From the NCBI GenBank assembly GCA_004565275.1, contig SDOX01000002.1:1276468-1340467 (forward strand): a stretch of DNA of 64,000 nt. Reading direction: 5' to 3'. This stretch comes from Nannochloropsis salina CCMP1776 (lineage: Eukaryota; Sar; Eustigmatophyceae; Eustigmatales; Monodopsidaceae). Within the stretch, counting starts at the first letter, position 1, and every line of letters begins with the position of its first letter. The notes under the pieces were generated by a model. It was not told where the DNA came from. It was given only the letters and a program-made list of their open reading frames with translations, and searched no databases. Of the stretch, positions 1-11,245 are shown piece after piece. Made by a program: the position numbers and the translations under genes.

Positions 1-1962
1 CAACCAGGCAGTTCACGCTGCAGGTGAGAAGAGAGATCTTGAGCCCAAGGAATTGTGGACCGAAGACGGCACAGGAGGAAAAGAGAGGGAAACAAGCGAC
101 GCAGAGCTAGTTGATATATCGCTACGCTCTGATCCCTTAGCTGAAGTAGCTTACGACTGCGACCCCCGCCCTCCTTCTCTCTAACAGACACTACGTGACA
201 CCCTGGTGTCGTCCAATGGCAAGGCTACCTACGCCACACTGACCCTGACCATCGACCCTTACTCGTCCGAGGGGCAGGTACCCCTTCCTTCTTCCTTTCT
301 TTTTTTCTCTTTCCTTCCCTCCCTTCCCATTTCCCGCATTCTTTTCTTTTTTGGGATCTAGACGGGTGGAATGATCTGCCTGTTCGCGCGGAACAACCTC
401 TCAATCGCAAGATGCTTTCTCAAGTGTCTCCTCTCCTTTTCTTCCCACTCCCACCTCCCTCATGTCTTCGCATAGGCCTGGATCGACACGGTTCGCGACA
501 TATTGAAGGGATCTGAGTCCTCCTCAGGCCTCACACTCCATCTGGACGGTCCTGCCGCCGTGATCCACGACGCGGTAAGAAAGGAGGGAGGGAAAAAAGC
601 AGAGCTCGTGGGGGAAAGGGACGTCACCGATGGCAAGTAGCGAAGCATCGAGAGCGCACAAAGCACCGCTTTTCCTCATCCCATGCCCACCTTCTCCCTC
701 CGACTCGCTAACTTCCCCTCCTTTCCATCAGGTGGGCTCCGTCCTCTCCGCCTTCCCTACCATGATTAGTATCACCCTCGCCGTCGTCTTCTTCCTCATT
801 GGGGTGGCCTACCGGTCCATCGTCGCTCCGCTTCGCTCCGTCCTCACCATCGCGCTCACCCTCACTTTTGTCTACGGCCTGGCCGTTTGCGTCTATCAGT
901 GGGGGGCGTTTGATGGGCTCGGTCTCCGGGCTCTGGGACAGGTCCGTCCTGCTCTCCATCCCTCCCTCCCTCCCTCCCTCGCTATCCACGCTCCTTCCTC
1001 TCTCCTAACGAGTCCCTTTCTACTTTGTCTTCTTTCCTTCTGCCTCGCCACTGTCGTTTGGATTAGGAAGTCCTTTATCTGTCCGAGCCTGCGTGACCAC
1101 TCATAGTTCTTCCCCCCCCTCTCCCCCTGCCTCTCTGGATGTCTCCTTGCTCAGTCGGGCTCCCTGGCCTGGCTTCCCCTCGTCATGTGTTTCTCCATCA
1201 TCGTCGGCCTCGGGCTGGACTATGACGTATTCCTCGTCACCCGCATCTTGGAGTACAGGATGGAGGCGCACACGGACCAAGGTCAGGGGGGAGGGCGGCG
1301 GGGGGGGAGGATGGATCAAGGGGGGGGGGGGTCCTGAAGGTGGTTTTTCATCGTTCTTCATGTCCGAACTCTCGTTGTGATTTTTTCCACCTTTCTCCAC
1401 TTCCACACCTCTTCTTCTTTCTCGTCTTTTTCTCTCTGGCACGACCCCTCCTGTAGGTGCCCTGGTGCGGGGCATGGTCAACACGGGACACATCATCACG
1501 GCGGCGGGTAAGAGAGGACAGATAACGGAAAAGAAAGAGAAAAAATTAGGCTATGTAGGGTCTCAGTTGCGACTTTGCAGTTTTTTACGAGACTATATTA
1601 TATCGCTCTATTCCTTACCATGTGACAGGTATCATTATGGCTGTAGCTTTCTCAGGCCTCCTCTTCTCCTCCGAGGTTAGTAGACCCGACACAAAGAAAG
1701 GGATTTCGGGGGTTTCGAAGGAATCTTTTCTAATGACATTTTCATCCCTCTCCTCTTCTGTCGCCTTTTCCTCCGTCTCGCTCCTCAGCTTATCCTCAAT
1801 CAGACCGCGTTCCTCCTCGTCGTCTCTGTCCTCCTTGATACTTTCGTCGTGCGGACGTTCCTGGTCCCGATCCTGATGACATGGTCTGGAGCTTACACAT
1901 GGTGGCCTAGGCAGCGATTACCGACACCAACGAAAGATCTGTGTCCGGAAGAGTACATGTGA
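1..1962 (+). CDS. MMPL/RND-type membrane transporter, 3' part only
   Basis: This is the C-terminal part of a multi-pass membrane protein of the MMPL branch of the RND superfamily, which moves lipids or other hydrophobic molecules using ion gradients. Exons lie at 1-23, 188-277, 476-574, 732-941, 1155-1281, 1457-1507, 1629-1675 and 1789-1962, and all junctions are GT-AG and in phase. The 210-nt exon encodes two hydrophobic helices, and the next encodes a helix followed by GLDYDVFLVTRI, the hallmark of the MMPL permease core. Later exons give two more helices and a short tail ending PEEYM. The N-terminal half lies left of the window. The family is best known from actinobacteria, and I infer but cannot show the substrate. 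Confidence in the family is high. Confidence 0.9.
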
Positions 1963-2765
1963 TTGGGGTCGATCAGGTGATCGAAGAGGCTCATGATAGT
2001 GTCGGTTTCGGGTGGTTGGCCCTTTTCTTGGAAAGTGAGTTGGAGAACGACGGAACCTTTAGAGAGTGTGTGTGAGGCCTGCTTCTTTTGAAGGCAAAGT
2101 CATCCTAGCCTCGGAGAAGGAACAAAAAACGGGACAGCATGTCAGGTGGCATTGCAGCCATTTTTTCTCTTCTGGTGCCCGGCCCCCACCGAGGTTGTAA
2201 ACAGCAAAGTCAAAACGATGTAAAAGTGCAAGGATAGATATAAACGTGAAGAGTGGGGAAATGGCGACCTTTGGAAACGTGCGCGCTCATAGAGTGAGCT
2301 GGCTAACATTCAGACGACTGCGGCAATTAATGGATTCATGAAAAGTCGACAGTTCCAAGCCCATGCAGCAAGCTTTTCGTAAGAATCGTGCGCTGGTAGG
2401 ATTTTAGGTTTTCGCGCAATCGTTTAGAGCAGCACCCTGATGTAAACTTCACAAGAAAATACGCTTAAGCATGCATACTTCATGAGCGGTGGCGACATGC
2501 AATTGTCTTTTGTGTGCATATCCTTTCAAGAGCTCTTAATCATCTACCCCATGCCAGAATTCTTGCCCGTCACTCGACAAAATATATCTGTTGTACCAAT
2601 ATGACTTGTTCAACATCTCAAGTCTTGTAGTTTTCACGTACCTACTTCCTTACAATATGCTCATAATAGCCACAAAGTCTCTGAGAGCGTCTCCTATGCT
2701 CCAGGAGACGTATCCTGCAAATACCTTATCTATTCCTATATCTCATAGTTTACGATTTTCATGCA
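1963..2765. other. intergenic between convergent genes
   Basis: These 800 bases lie between the stop codons of the MMPL gene and the PEBP gene, so they hold both 3' ends. I see no credible coding exon, RNA gene or repeat here. The base composition is more AT-rich than in the flanking exons, as expected for untranslated and terminator sequence. Confidence 0.5.
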
Positions 2766-4094
2766 TCATCCTTTGCGGCGCCCTAAAAAGAAGGTTGCAC
2801 TCACTGCCTCAAGACTGGCGTGCGCTTTCAAAAAATCATGGAAAGAAAAGGCTCGCCTATTTTCAGGCGGATCAATAGCGCCCTCCTCCAGAGCACCGCC
2901 ATGTTGCTCCAAAAGCAGAACAAAATAGCGATGGATTCCCGTACTACCTGCAAGTCTCAAAGGAGACACGTAAGGCACCACGGGGTCGCCAATACGACTG
3001 TCCCCCGACGTGCCAGGAATGTTTGTCGCAAGCATCAAAAGCATGGACCGATCGGTCGGCTGATGTATGGAAGGGAAGTCGGCATCCGCACATATCACTG
3101 TGTACAAAGCCTTAGCTTTTCGAACTTCTTCGAGTCCTGGGTGAAACTGAACCACAGGAGCCAAATCCATGACCTGGGCAGGCACCTCATCCCCAGCGTT
3201 CACAATCTCTTCATTGATTAGCAGAGTTACAGGTACCTTGAAATGTACACTCCCTTCCAGGACTAGCTCGTTGAGCAAATTGGACTTTCTGACCATGGAC
3301 TCAGCGTAGGCTAAGCTGTCTTGCTCTCGTGCCTGGGCATTCGTGCTATTGGATTTACTTGGCCGGTAATCATCCCATGACACGTGAAACAATGTAGCTC
3401 CCACAGGTTTCACCTTGTTCATATGAATGAAATCCAAGACGGAAAACTGCGTGCGGTACTTCGGCGGAGCGATGTGCAATTGTTGTTGTCCTTCCTGAGG
3501 CTGTTCCAAAGCAATCAGCAAATAGCGATGAGTACCATGAATATGGCCTTGGTCTTGTCTCGAAATTTTATAGGGGACTACCTCGTTCCCATTACGACTG
3601 TCTAGTTGTTGTCCCGACACATTTGTCACGAGGTGTAAAAGTTGTACCTCGCTGCGAGAGCCCTGCATGGGAGATGAATCAGGATCCACCAAGATGAAAG
3701 TGTAATAGCTCCCATGTCGAGCTTCGATCAACTTATACACCGGGTGAGGATGGTCCATTTCTCCTGGAGGAACTTTTGCCCCAGAGTCGAAATTATTGCA
3801 CCCAAATGTGGCGTTGACAGAATATGCGCTTCGAAAATCGTCGGGGAGTACATCAGGTATCAGGCCCGCGGCAGACAGCTCCTGGGAGACAGTCAAGGCC
3901 TTATGCTTTAACTTGGTCATTTTTGATCCTAGATTATGCATGAATGTATGTTTTGGTAATAGCCAAGCTATTGATGTCTTGTCTATTCTAGGATCCTGGT
4001 ACATATAGTACGTTGCTCCATAGACAGCACGCACAATTAATGCCTTTACAAGGAATGAACCACAGAACGAGGTCGACAAAAAGTCAAAATACAA
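2766..4094 (-). CDS. tandem PEBP-domain protein
   Basis: One long open frame encodes two phosphatidylethanolamine-binding (PEBP/RKIP) domains in a row. Domain 1 shows VDPDSSP and GTHRYLLIALEQ, matching the DPDxP and GxHRY ligand-pocket motifs. Domain 2 keeps GIHRYFVLLLEQ but has ADADFPS in place of the first motif. PEBP proteins bind anionic phospholipids or kinases and act as signalling modulators or inhibitors. No ATG opens the hydrophobic stretch at the N-terminus (from about 4094). The first in-frame ATG is at 4004, so a short upstream exon probably supplies the start, with an acceptor near 4097. The hydrophobic stretch could be a signal anchor. It is transcribed divergently from the WD40 gene about 200 bp away. 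Most PEBP proteins have one domain, so the tandem form is uncommon. Confidence 0.85.
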   Translation of the reverse strand: MYFDFLSTSFCGSFLVKALIVRAVYGATYYMYQDPRIDKTSIAWLLPKHTFMHNLGSKMTKLKHKALTVSQELSAAGLIPDVLPDDFRSAYSVNATFGCNNFDSGAKVPPGEMDHPHPVYKLIEARHGSYYTFILVDPDSSPMQGSRSEVQLLHLVTNVSGQQLDSRNGNEVVPYKISRQDQGHIHGTHRYLLIALEQPQEGQQQLHIAPPKYRTQFSVLDFIHMNKVKPVGATLFHVSWDDYRPSKSNSTNAQAREQDSLAYAESMVRKSNLLNELVLEGSVHFKVPVTLLINEEIVNAGDEVPAQVMDLAPVVQFHPGLEEVRKAKALYTVICADADFPSIHQPTDRSMLLMLATNIPGTSGDSRIGDPVVPYVSPLRLAGSTGIHRYFVLLLEQHGGALEEGAIDPPENRRAFSFHDFLKAHASLEAVSATFFLGRRKG

Positions 4095-4296
4095 ACCTGG
4101 TTGTAATGCTTATTGAAACAGTCGATGTGTATTCAGAATTGGAAAGCAGAATGCAAACACCAGGAAAAGAGGGAAGGGAGGGAACATAAACTCGCATGAC
4201 CAAGTGGAACTTTCGACTGTCGCGGCATCACAGCCAAACTTCAACTGTCACGGTCATCCTATTCTACTTCCCCAGTCCCCGACACAGTGCCTACCC
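4095..4296. promoter_or_regulatory. candidate shared divergent promoter
   Basis: About 200 bp separate the 5' ends of the minus-strand PEBP gene and the plus-strand WD40 gene, so both promoters must overlap here or lie inside the transcribed 5' parts. No clear TATA box is visible. A minus-strand ATG followed by a hydrophobic run lies near 4187 and may belong to an unplaced first exon of the PEBP gene. Confidence 0.35.
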
Positions 4297-7254
4297 ATGG
4301 CAGCGGATACAGCACAGTTACATGATCGTATTGCGACGCTCGAGAAGGAAAAAATCGAGTGTTTGGAGCTGATAAAGACATTGCACCGAAAAATCCACGC
4401 TTTGGAGGAGGAGAACGACCTCCTGGCAGTGGAGAACGAAAGACTCAGAGGTACGATGGACCGGAGGAGCTAGAGGGGTAAGGAAATTTTGGTCGCATGG
4501 CAACGAGTCGATGAAATCACTTACTTTGGAGAGTTTATGCGAAGTTGAGGTACCAAAAATGGAAGATGTTGTCGTGGTCAAGGCCATGGAAGTCTCTGAT
4601 GCTCACTTGTTTCCTCCCTGCCTTTTTCGCTTTTCACATGCACAATTATCCAGCACAAGAACCTCTTTCGGTCGTGGATGGACAATCGAATGTCGCGCCA
4701 GAAACAGGAATCGGTATCTTTGATTTGCCGATCAATACCACTTATTTGGAAGAATGCGATGGAGCAAAGTATATTACGCAAGAGGTATGTTAAAATTGTA
4801 ACAGATAGGCGAGTTAGCATAGCGTCTCCTGGCAATTCGAGAAAAAAGTCTTCATGCCCTTCTTTGCGCTTCTTCTGATCTCTGTATCGCCATCTACTTC
4901 GCACCTTCCCGCGACCAACCTTCTCGCTTCATCCCTTTCTTTTCTCCAGTTGGCAGTGGTAGAAGGTGTTGGAGGCGGACTCAACCCTCTTTGCGTCCGC
5001 ATCTGCACGTTTCCCTCCCTCCCTACCTCTGCCTCTCCTCTCATTCCTGACTCGGTCCTGGTGGCAGTGGGGGGCGTTGACAAGTTCCTGACTCTCTACA
5101 GGGTTGAGACAAAGTAAAGACAAGGAGGGGAGGAGGGCGGTAGGAACGGAGTATTTATGAAGGAATTTTACCTGATATAGGACGCTTGGGAATACATATG
5201 ATCAGGTGTGGCCTCGCTTATAGACTACAACTGATAATTTTCCACCGCTTTTCCATCATTCTTCTCCTCTCCCTCTGCGAGTAGTGGCAGTCCCTCCGAG
5301 AAGGTCTTGGTCCTCTCAGGCTTCGGCGGGCCCCTGCTGAGCCTCGACTTTTTCGCCGCAGGGGAGGAGGAGGTAGGAATGGGAAGGAATATTGAAGGAT
5401 GTCTGGGCTCTAAAGTCCTTGACCAGGTCCCGAGCGGGCCTCACACCTCCTCTTACCTTCCTTCCCTCCTCATCCCCCCCCCGCCCACCAGGGGAGACTT
5501 CTTGTCACGTGCATGGACGGCAGTCACAGCGTGGTATATTTCAACAAACATCGTCCCGTGGATGCCTGTATCGTGCACGCGCGCAAGGTAGATCCCTCTC
5601 GTCCGATGTATCATTCAGATACCCTTCTTTCTCATTCGGCGAGGCCCCCGACTGATCCCGTCTCCTCTCCTGCCATGTCTGTTGCGTGGCGTCCATGTCT
5701 GTGACAAGAGAAGGATCTTACTCATTCGTGTGCCCCCTCTGTTCCTCGTCGTTGCTTCTTCCCTTTCTCTTTTCCTCCCCGACCCCCCTTCCTCCTATTC
5801 ATTTCAGGATCACGAGAAACACGCCGTCATAGGCCGCTGGTCTCGGTGCGGCCGTCTGTATGCGACAGGCGGGCACGATAAGTAGGTTTGAGGAAGGAAA
5901 CTGGGGGAGAGGCATGGGGGGCAGGGAAAAGAGGAAGGAAAAGGGAGGAGGGGGGAGGAAACAGGCAGGTACACGTCTTGGGAGGGCGTGGTCACATGCT
6001 CGTAATCCTCCTTTAACGACGAAATAGATGGAATAGCCGTCCTTCAGAGCTCCATTTTTCTCCTCACCCTTGTGCCTCCCCCCACACCCCCTCCCTTTCG
6101 TTCCTGTCACCATTTCAGGGCTGTGCACCTGTATGACAGCAACGGGGGGGGGCCACTCAAGTCCTTCTACTTCCTGGGCAACGTCGAAGCGCTCGCCTTT
6201 GTGGACCGCCCCGCCAGCGGCTGTGGGAAAGTTCTCAAACCTGTTGAAACAGGGGAGGCGCAGACGAGAGGGGAAGGCGGGTTGATCGGTAGGGGGGATG
6301 GTGCTGGAGTTGAGGGCGTACGCTTTTTGCCACGGCTGTTCATGACTCCCTCCCCGCCCTTCCCCTCCCCGTCCTCTTCCTCCCCTAAGCTTGTTCGCGG
6401 CCCTTCCTGATCGTGGCCTCCCGCAACGTGGCGCATTTGACCTACATCGATTGCGACTCCTTCGAGAAGCAGACGGTCTCTCTCAACAACGCCTTGTGGG
6501 ACACGCATGTCTCCTTCTCCGTCCTCTCTCTGGCCCTTTCCCCCTGCCAGGAATTCCTGCTGGCCGCCACAGGTCGGTCTCGTCGCCTTCGCCCCTTTCT
6601 CCTCTCCCAGTATGCCTCGTGTGTCTTATCGGCTTATTTCTATGTTTCGCGCTCTCGACTTAATTTCTTCATCTTTTTTTTCCCAACGCATCTCGCAGAC
6701 AAATCGCGCGTTATACTTTACCGCATAGGGCATAATGAGCAGCTACGTTCCTTGTACGGGCACAGGGCTGATGAATACAGGTATCCTTTGAATAATCCCT
6801 GACGACGTTGTGACGGGCTATGCGATTTTCAAAACGATCTCTATCTTGTCATCCTCGCTTGTCTCCATTTTTCACTCCTTCCTTCGCCTCGATCCTACTT
6901 CTAGTAACCCCCGCGTCGCCTGGGATCGGAATGGTAATTACGTCTACTGCTCGTCACAAGAAGGGAATGAGCTGGTAGGGTGGTCGCTAGCTTCTGAGAG
7001 GGTCGTTGTGAAACTGAAGGTATGAGGAAAACAGGAACTCAGGACCTGGGAATCGTGACAGAAACTGGTAGTGACTTGCATAGACCCTTCTTCGATTCCC
7101 TCCATATCCCTCACATTTTCGTCGTTCGAAACACCAAATTTCGCAAATTTTACAGGGCCACCATGCTTTGGTGCGTGACATGACGTTTGACCCGGCCTCA
7201 TGCCTGCTTGCCTCCATTGCTTACGACAAGACTTTGCGGCTTTGGAGCAGTTAG
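4297..7254 (+). CDS. coiled-coil/WD40-repeat protein, 451 aa
   Basis: Eleven exons (4297-4450, 4654-4784, 4950-5113, 5285-5372, 5492-5587, 5808-5881, 6119-6288, 6390-6572, 6699-6780, 6905-7019, 7156-7254) join in phase to give 451 residues. Residues 1-50 form a charged coiled coil (MAADTAQLHDRIATLEKEK onward). The rest is a beta-propeller: repeats end in motifs such as KFLTLYRV, KAVHLYD, SRVILYRI and KTLRLWSS, and several contain the GH and aspartate positions of WD40 blades. Such proteins act as scaffolds, and the coiled coil suggests dimerisation. I do not recognise the orthologue. The start is the first ATG in the coiled-coil frame, since the longer open frame upstream lacks one. The coding frame runs through two purine-rich stretches that look intronic but keep the phase. 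Confidence 0.85.
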
Positions 7255-8546
7255 TCAGACGTTGCTCTCGAAATCAATTTTGGAAAATATCATCTTGAAT
7301 GAAGATTTTCTTTATTTGGTTGTTTTCTTTTGTTTTTCCACGCTGATGTTTGCTTCTCATCTTACTGTGTAGCAATGTCTTGATTTCTCGGCTCTACCGT
7401 GTGCAAGTCACTGCAGAATTCAATAGTTCTCCAGTCGGCGCGTAACGAGCTAACAAGGGCAATATTTTGCCGTAGCCAGCACTACAGCAGCGCCAGTAGA
7501 TGTCAAAGAGTTCATAGGTAGAAGTTTTCAGACTGAAGCGGGAGGAAATTCGTCAAAAAAGGCATCGGGGTTTACTGCTTTGATTGTGTACGTTCCTTTG
7601 GGACCAAGGGAAACGGCATCAGAAAAATGCCAGGTACGAATATGCGTCGTACCCTCATTTCTTGCTCATTATTGAATGCTCGTTAGAAATTGGTGATACT
7701 TCAAGAAAATAATGGTACTGCACAGGTAAGGTTACATTCTCGAGCTGAGGAAGGACTGGGGAGGAGGCGGCCAAGACAGAACAATTTGGACGCATGATGA
7801 CCTTCCTTTCTGGCTTTCATTGACCAAAGCCCATGTATGCTTGCCGATTCTCAATTATCTCACATTGACAAAAAACATGGCGCATGTCATACATCTGCAA
7901 GGGGGTGAGACCACATAATCTCGCAACCTTTTTCTAGCTAAGGGTGGCGTTGGGCCCCTGAGCGAGGCAATGCGTGCGTGGTCTTTTTCAAGGATCATAC
8001 CCGCCATAATCTCACTGAGACGGACAACACCTGCATCCAGATGAAAGCATGCTGTATATACCCACTTTAACATCCTTATTCCTGACGTAGGGAGAGAAGG
8101 CCGTGCCGTGGTGTGTAGGGGGAAACGCCGCAAGTTTGAGGCAAGCTTGACGTTGGCCGTCCGCTGTCACACACACTTACGTTCACGAACTACCTCGGAA
8201 AGGCCACGCTCGCCTTGAATTGATCTTGAAAGATGGACGACACTGACATGTCGTCCACCTTCTGTGCCCACCGTTGTTTTTCCTCACATCTCTGGTTCTG
8301 TGCCATGGATTTCTGTCAAGTGCTCTGTGGTAGAGACTGTCGCAATTTCTCGGACAGCACGCACTGATCCTGTGTCACCCAGTGATCTGACTTAAGATCT
8401 GGAACACGCGTGTCCCTATAAGAACAAGATCGACGCTCCGCACGACTCTTTTCCACCTTTCCTCGCTTCGTTTGACGGGCTCTAGATGTCAAGTGACCGT
8501 CGTTTCTTTTTTGTACATATCGATATGCCAATAAACATGCCACGTC
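7255..8546. other. intergenic, nothing recognised
   Basis: About 1.3 kb between the WD40 gene and the alpha/beta hydrolase gene, which are in the same orientation. I see no open frame with splice sites or convincing codon structure on either strand. The right part should hold the hydrolase promoter and 5' UTR. Confidence 0.4.
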
Positions 8547-11245
8547 ATGACCCTCTCTTTTTCCAACCCTTCTGACAGCATGGATCCTTACATCATGAAC
8601 CGCGTCTGGACACCACCGTTTCCGAGGGTGCCCATTGCCATCACACCCTCCTTGTCCGAGCTCTCTTCCGCGCCTCTCTCTTCGACGCCTCTTTCTACTT
8701 CCTCTTCGACTTATCCTGTGACACCTTCAGCAGCACTTCGACCCTTTGGGGTGGAATACGAAGCCTACATGACTTTGCTGACGTGCGCCCTCATACTGAT
8801 CGTCTGGGGAGGAGGAGTCATCCTGTGGTATTTGTACTGTATACGCCGCCTGCCGCGCCTCTTTCGGGGTGAGTGACGCGCGAAAGTCTCCCATTCCCCC
8901 CCGTTCTCCCTCTCTTTTCTCTCTGGTCTCTCGAGTCCGGGATACGTATGATATCTTGCTCCTCCGGTCCTCCCTCCCACCTCCCCCCATTCCCTCCCTT
9001 CTCCTCCCTCAGGACGTGGTCATTTGATCAGGGCCGTCACGGATGACTGTCCGAGCTTGCAACGACCGTACTGTCCGCCGATCTGGTGCATCTCTCCCTG
9101 GGCGCAGGTGGGGCGAGGGGCGGGAAGCGAGAGAGGGGGAAAGAAGGAGGGAGGGGGATGAAGGGGACGAAAGGGGGTTGACAGGCGGGCTTTTGAGTTT
9201 ATTTGTAAGTTGGCACTTCCCTGTATTCTTTCCCTCCTTTTGCCTCCTCAATATTCCCTCCTTCCCCTGAGCAGGCGGGTGTCTCGCTCCAACGCACCAC
9301 CTCCATCCGCGCCCAGCTCTGTCAGCTGGTGGGGGAGGACGCGTGGGACGCAGATCAGGAGGAAACGGCGCCGGCCGAGGAGGCGGGGGAGGCCGGGGTA
9401 GAGGAAAGAGAGGAGGGAAGGGAGGGGGGAAGGGGGAAGGAGGGAAGCAGGACCGTGGCAGGAGGAGGGAGGGAGCGAGGGAGGGAGGGAGGGCGTGTCT
9501 CTCTCCCTCCGGGCTCGCCCGCAAGCTCGGACCCAGCGACCCCCCTCCACCCTCCCTCCCTCTCCCCCCCGCGCTCCCTCCTCCCGCGCCAAGCCCCCCC
9601 GCTGCCCCTCTTCCCGTCCTCCCCCCTCCTCCCATCCCCCACCGAATGACCCCCCGCCCCGACGCCGGCGCATGCCGTTACCGCGGTACCCGCTGCGTCG
9701 AGAACTCGTCACACTCCGGGACCAACAACAAATCTATCTCCACTGGTGGGTTGCACTCANNNNNNNNNNNNNNNNNNNNNNNNNNNNNNNNNNNNNNNNN
9801 NNNNNNNNNNNNNNNNNNNNNNNNNNNNNNNNNNNNNNNNNNNNNNNNNNNNNNNNNNNTCCTCCTCCCTCCCTCCCTCCCTCCCTCCCTCCCTCAGGAC
9901 GTGCCCCTGTCCAAGCGGCAAGACCTGGCCGTGCGTCGCCTCAAGTCGAGCCGGTCCATGCGCGAGTTCCACGCCGAGCTCCACCCCTTCTCAGGACACG
10001 AGAGCGTGGAGGAGTACTTCAAGGTGAGACCCTCGGCCCCTGCCCTCGTCTTTTCTCCATCCTGCTCGGGCCAGGGCCTACCAGAACCTTCCCTCTTCGG
10101 CGTCCCTGTCCTCTCCCTCATCCCTCCCTCTCGCCCCCCCGTGCCTCCCCTCTTCTTTTCCTCAGGCGAACAATCCGGCGCCCTTGCTCAAGGACATCGC
10201 GCGGCCGACGCTATTTATCAACAGCCACGACGTACGCTTTGTTTACTCTCCCTCCGTCGTTGCCCCCCTCCCTTCCTCCCTCCCTCCTCGTACCTCGCTT
10301 GGTTACTTCTTCACTCATTCGATACTGCCCTCCCTCCCTCCCTCCCTCCCTCCCTCCCTCCCTCCCTCCCTCCTTTCGTTCAGGATATGATGTTCCCGAA
10401 GGAGCTCATCCGACAGTGGACGTGGCTGGCAGACGCGAACGAGAATATCGCCATGGTGCAGGTGCGGAGCGAAGGGAGGGAGGGAGGGAGGGAGGGAGGG
10501 AGGGCAAAAGGAAAGAAAGCAGAAAGAAGAGGGGGCCATCACATGCTACATGATGGGGACCATAGTCGACAGTCTCGTAAAGACACCGTCATAGTTTGTC
10601 TTTTCCTCACACGATACCTTGCCCTCGCTCCCTCTCTCCCTCTCTCCTTCCCTCCCTCCTTCCCTTCCTCCTTCCCTCCCTCCCTCCCTCCAGACCCGGT
10701 GGGGAGGCCACTGCTGCTTCTACGAGGGCCCCCTTTCCCTCCAGCCCGTGTCTTGGGCGGAGCGGGTGGTGGAGGAGTTCCTCGCCGCCCTCGCCCTCCG
10801 CCCCTGCCTCCCTTTCGCGCGCCGAGCCCCCCTCCCTCCCTCCCTTCCTCCCTCCCTCGTCGCACGGAAAGGGAAGGGAGAGGAAGGAGAGGGGCGAGAG
10901 GAGGAAGGGGAGGACGAGGAGGAGATGTGGATCCAGCGGTCGCTGTCCTCCACGTCGTCGACAGCGTCCTACTCGTCATGGACTCTCTCCTCTCCCTGCC
11001 GTTCCCGCGCCGCCTCCTCCCCTCCCTCCCTCCTTCTCCCCCTTTCTCCCCCTTGCCTCCCGCTTTCGGGCAGCCTCGACGGCCACAAGGAAGGAGGGAA
11101 CGAGGATGGGAGGGAGGAAGGAAAGAAGGAGGAGGTGAAGAGAGTCCTCTACAGGGCGGCCGTGGTGGGCTGGTTGTTGACTTTTACTGTGGCGGTGGGA
11201 CTGATGGCTTCTCAGCCCCTGCTACCGCTAGGAGCGACGATGTAG
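8547..11245 (+). CDS. EMB8/ABHD-type alpha/beta hydrolase, interrupted by assembly gap
   Basis: Exons: 8547-8868, 9013-9107, one from 9276, an exon ending at about 9743 (CACTG), the gap, then 9898-10023, 10166-10231, 10384-10461 and 10694-11245. The N-terminus carries one transmembrane helix (about residues 70-90). LRRELVTLRD then opens the hydrolase fold as in YheT/EMB8/ABHD1-3 proteins. After the gap, SVEEYF, the acid-loop region LFINSHDDMMF and the catalytic-histidine region GGHCCFYEG follow in the family's order. The final exon is long, has a low-complexity Pro/Ser and Glu/Gly/Lys-rich stretch and ends with a second hydrophobic helix. The nucleophile (GxSxG) segment must lie in the gap. 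Members are lipases, esterases or acyltransferase-like enzymes on membranes. The first ATG is at 8547, with another in frame at 8580. The junction upstream of the LRRELVTL exon is not settled. Confidence 0.85.
9760..9859. other. assembly gap of 100 N
   Basis: Exactly 100 unknown bases lie inside the alpha/beta hydrolase gene. The right edge abuts a (CCCT)n tract, which probably stopped the assembly. Comparison with the family's domain order says that well over 100 coding residues are missing, so 100 is a placeholder length and not a measurement. Confidence 0.97.
9861..9893 (+). repeat. (CCCT)n tract at gap edge
   Basis: A run of CCCT units lies just inside the gap edge and forms the polypyrimidine tract of the acceptor at 9895-9897. 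Confidence 0.9.
10328..10373 (+). repeat. (CCCT)n intron microsatellite
   Basis: About eleven CCCT units form the polypyrimidine tract of the intron that ends at 10383. On the minus strand this is (GGGA)n, a sequence able to form a G-quadruplex. Confidence 0.95.
10474..10505 (+). repeat. (GGGA)n tract just after a 5' splice site
   Basis: About eight GGGA units start 12 bases after the donor at 10462. The same intron ends in (CCCT)n (about 10670-10693), so its two ends are complementary. In the RNA the GGGA run could also form a G-quadruplex next to the 5' splice site. Confidence 0.95.

Noticed and set aside
9009-9635. Long minus-strand open frame, Pro/Gly/Arg-rich, opposite the hydrolase gene
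   Set aside because: It is the complement of GGGA/CCCT tracts and of real plus-strand exons. Such tracts lack stops in most frames, so its length carries no weight.
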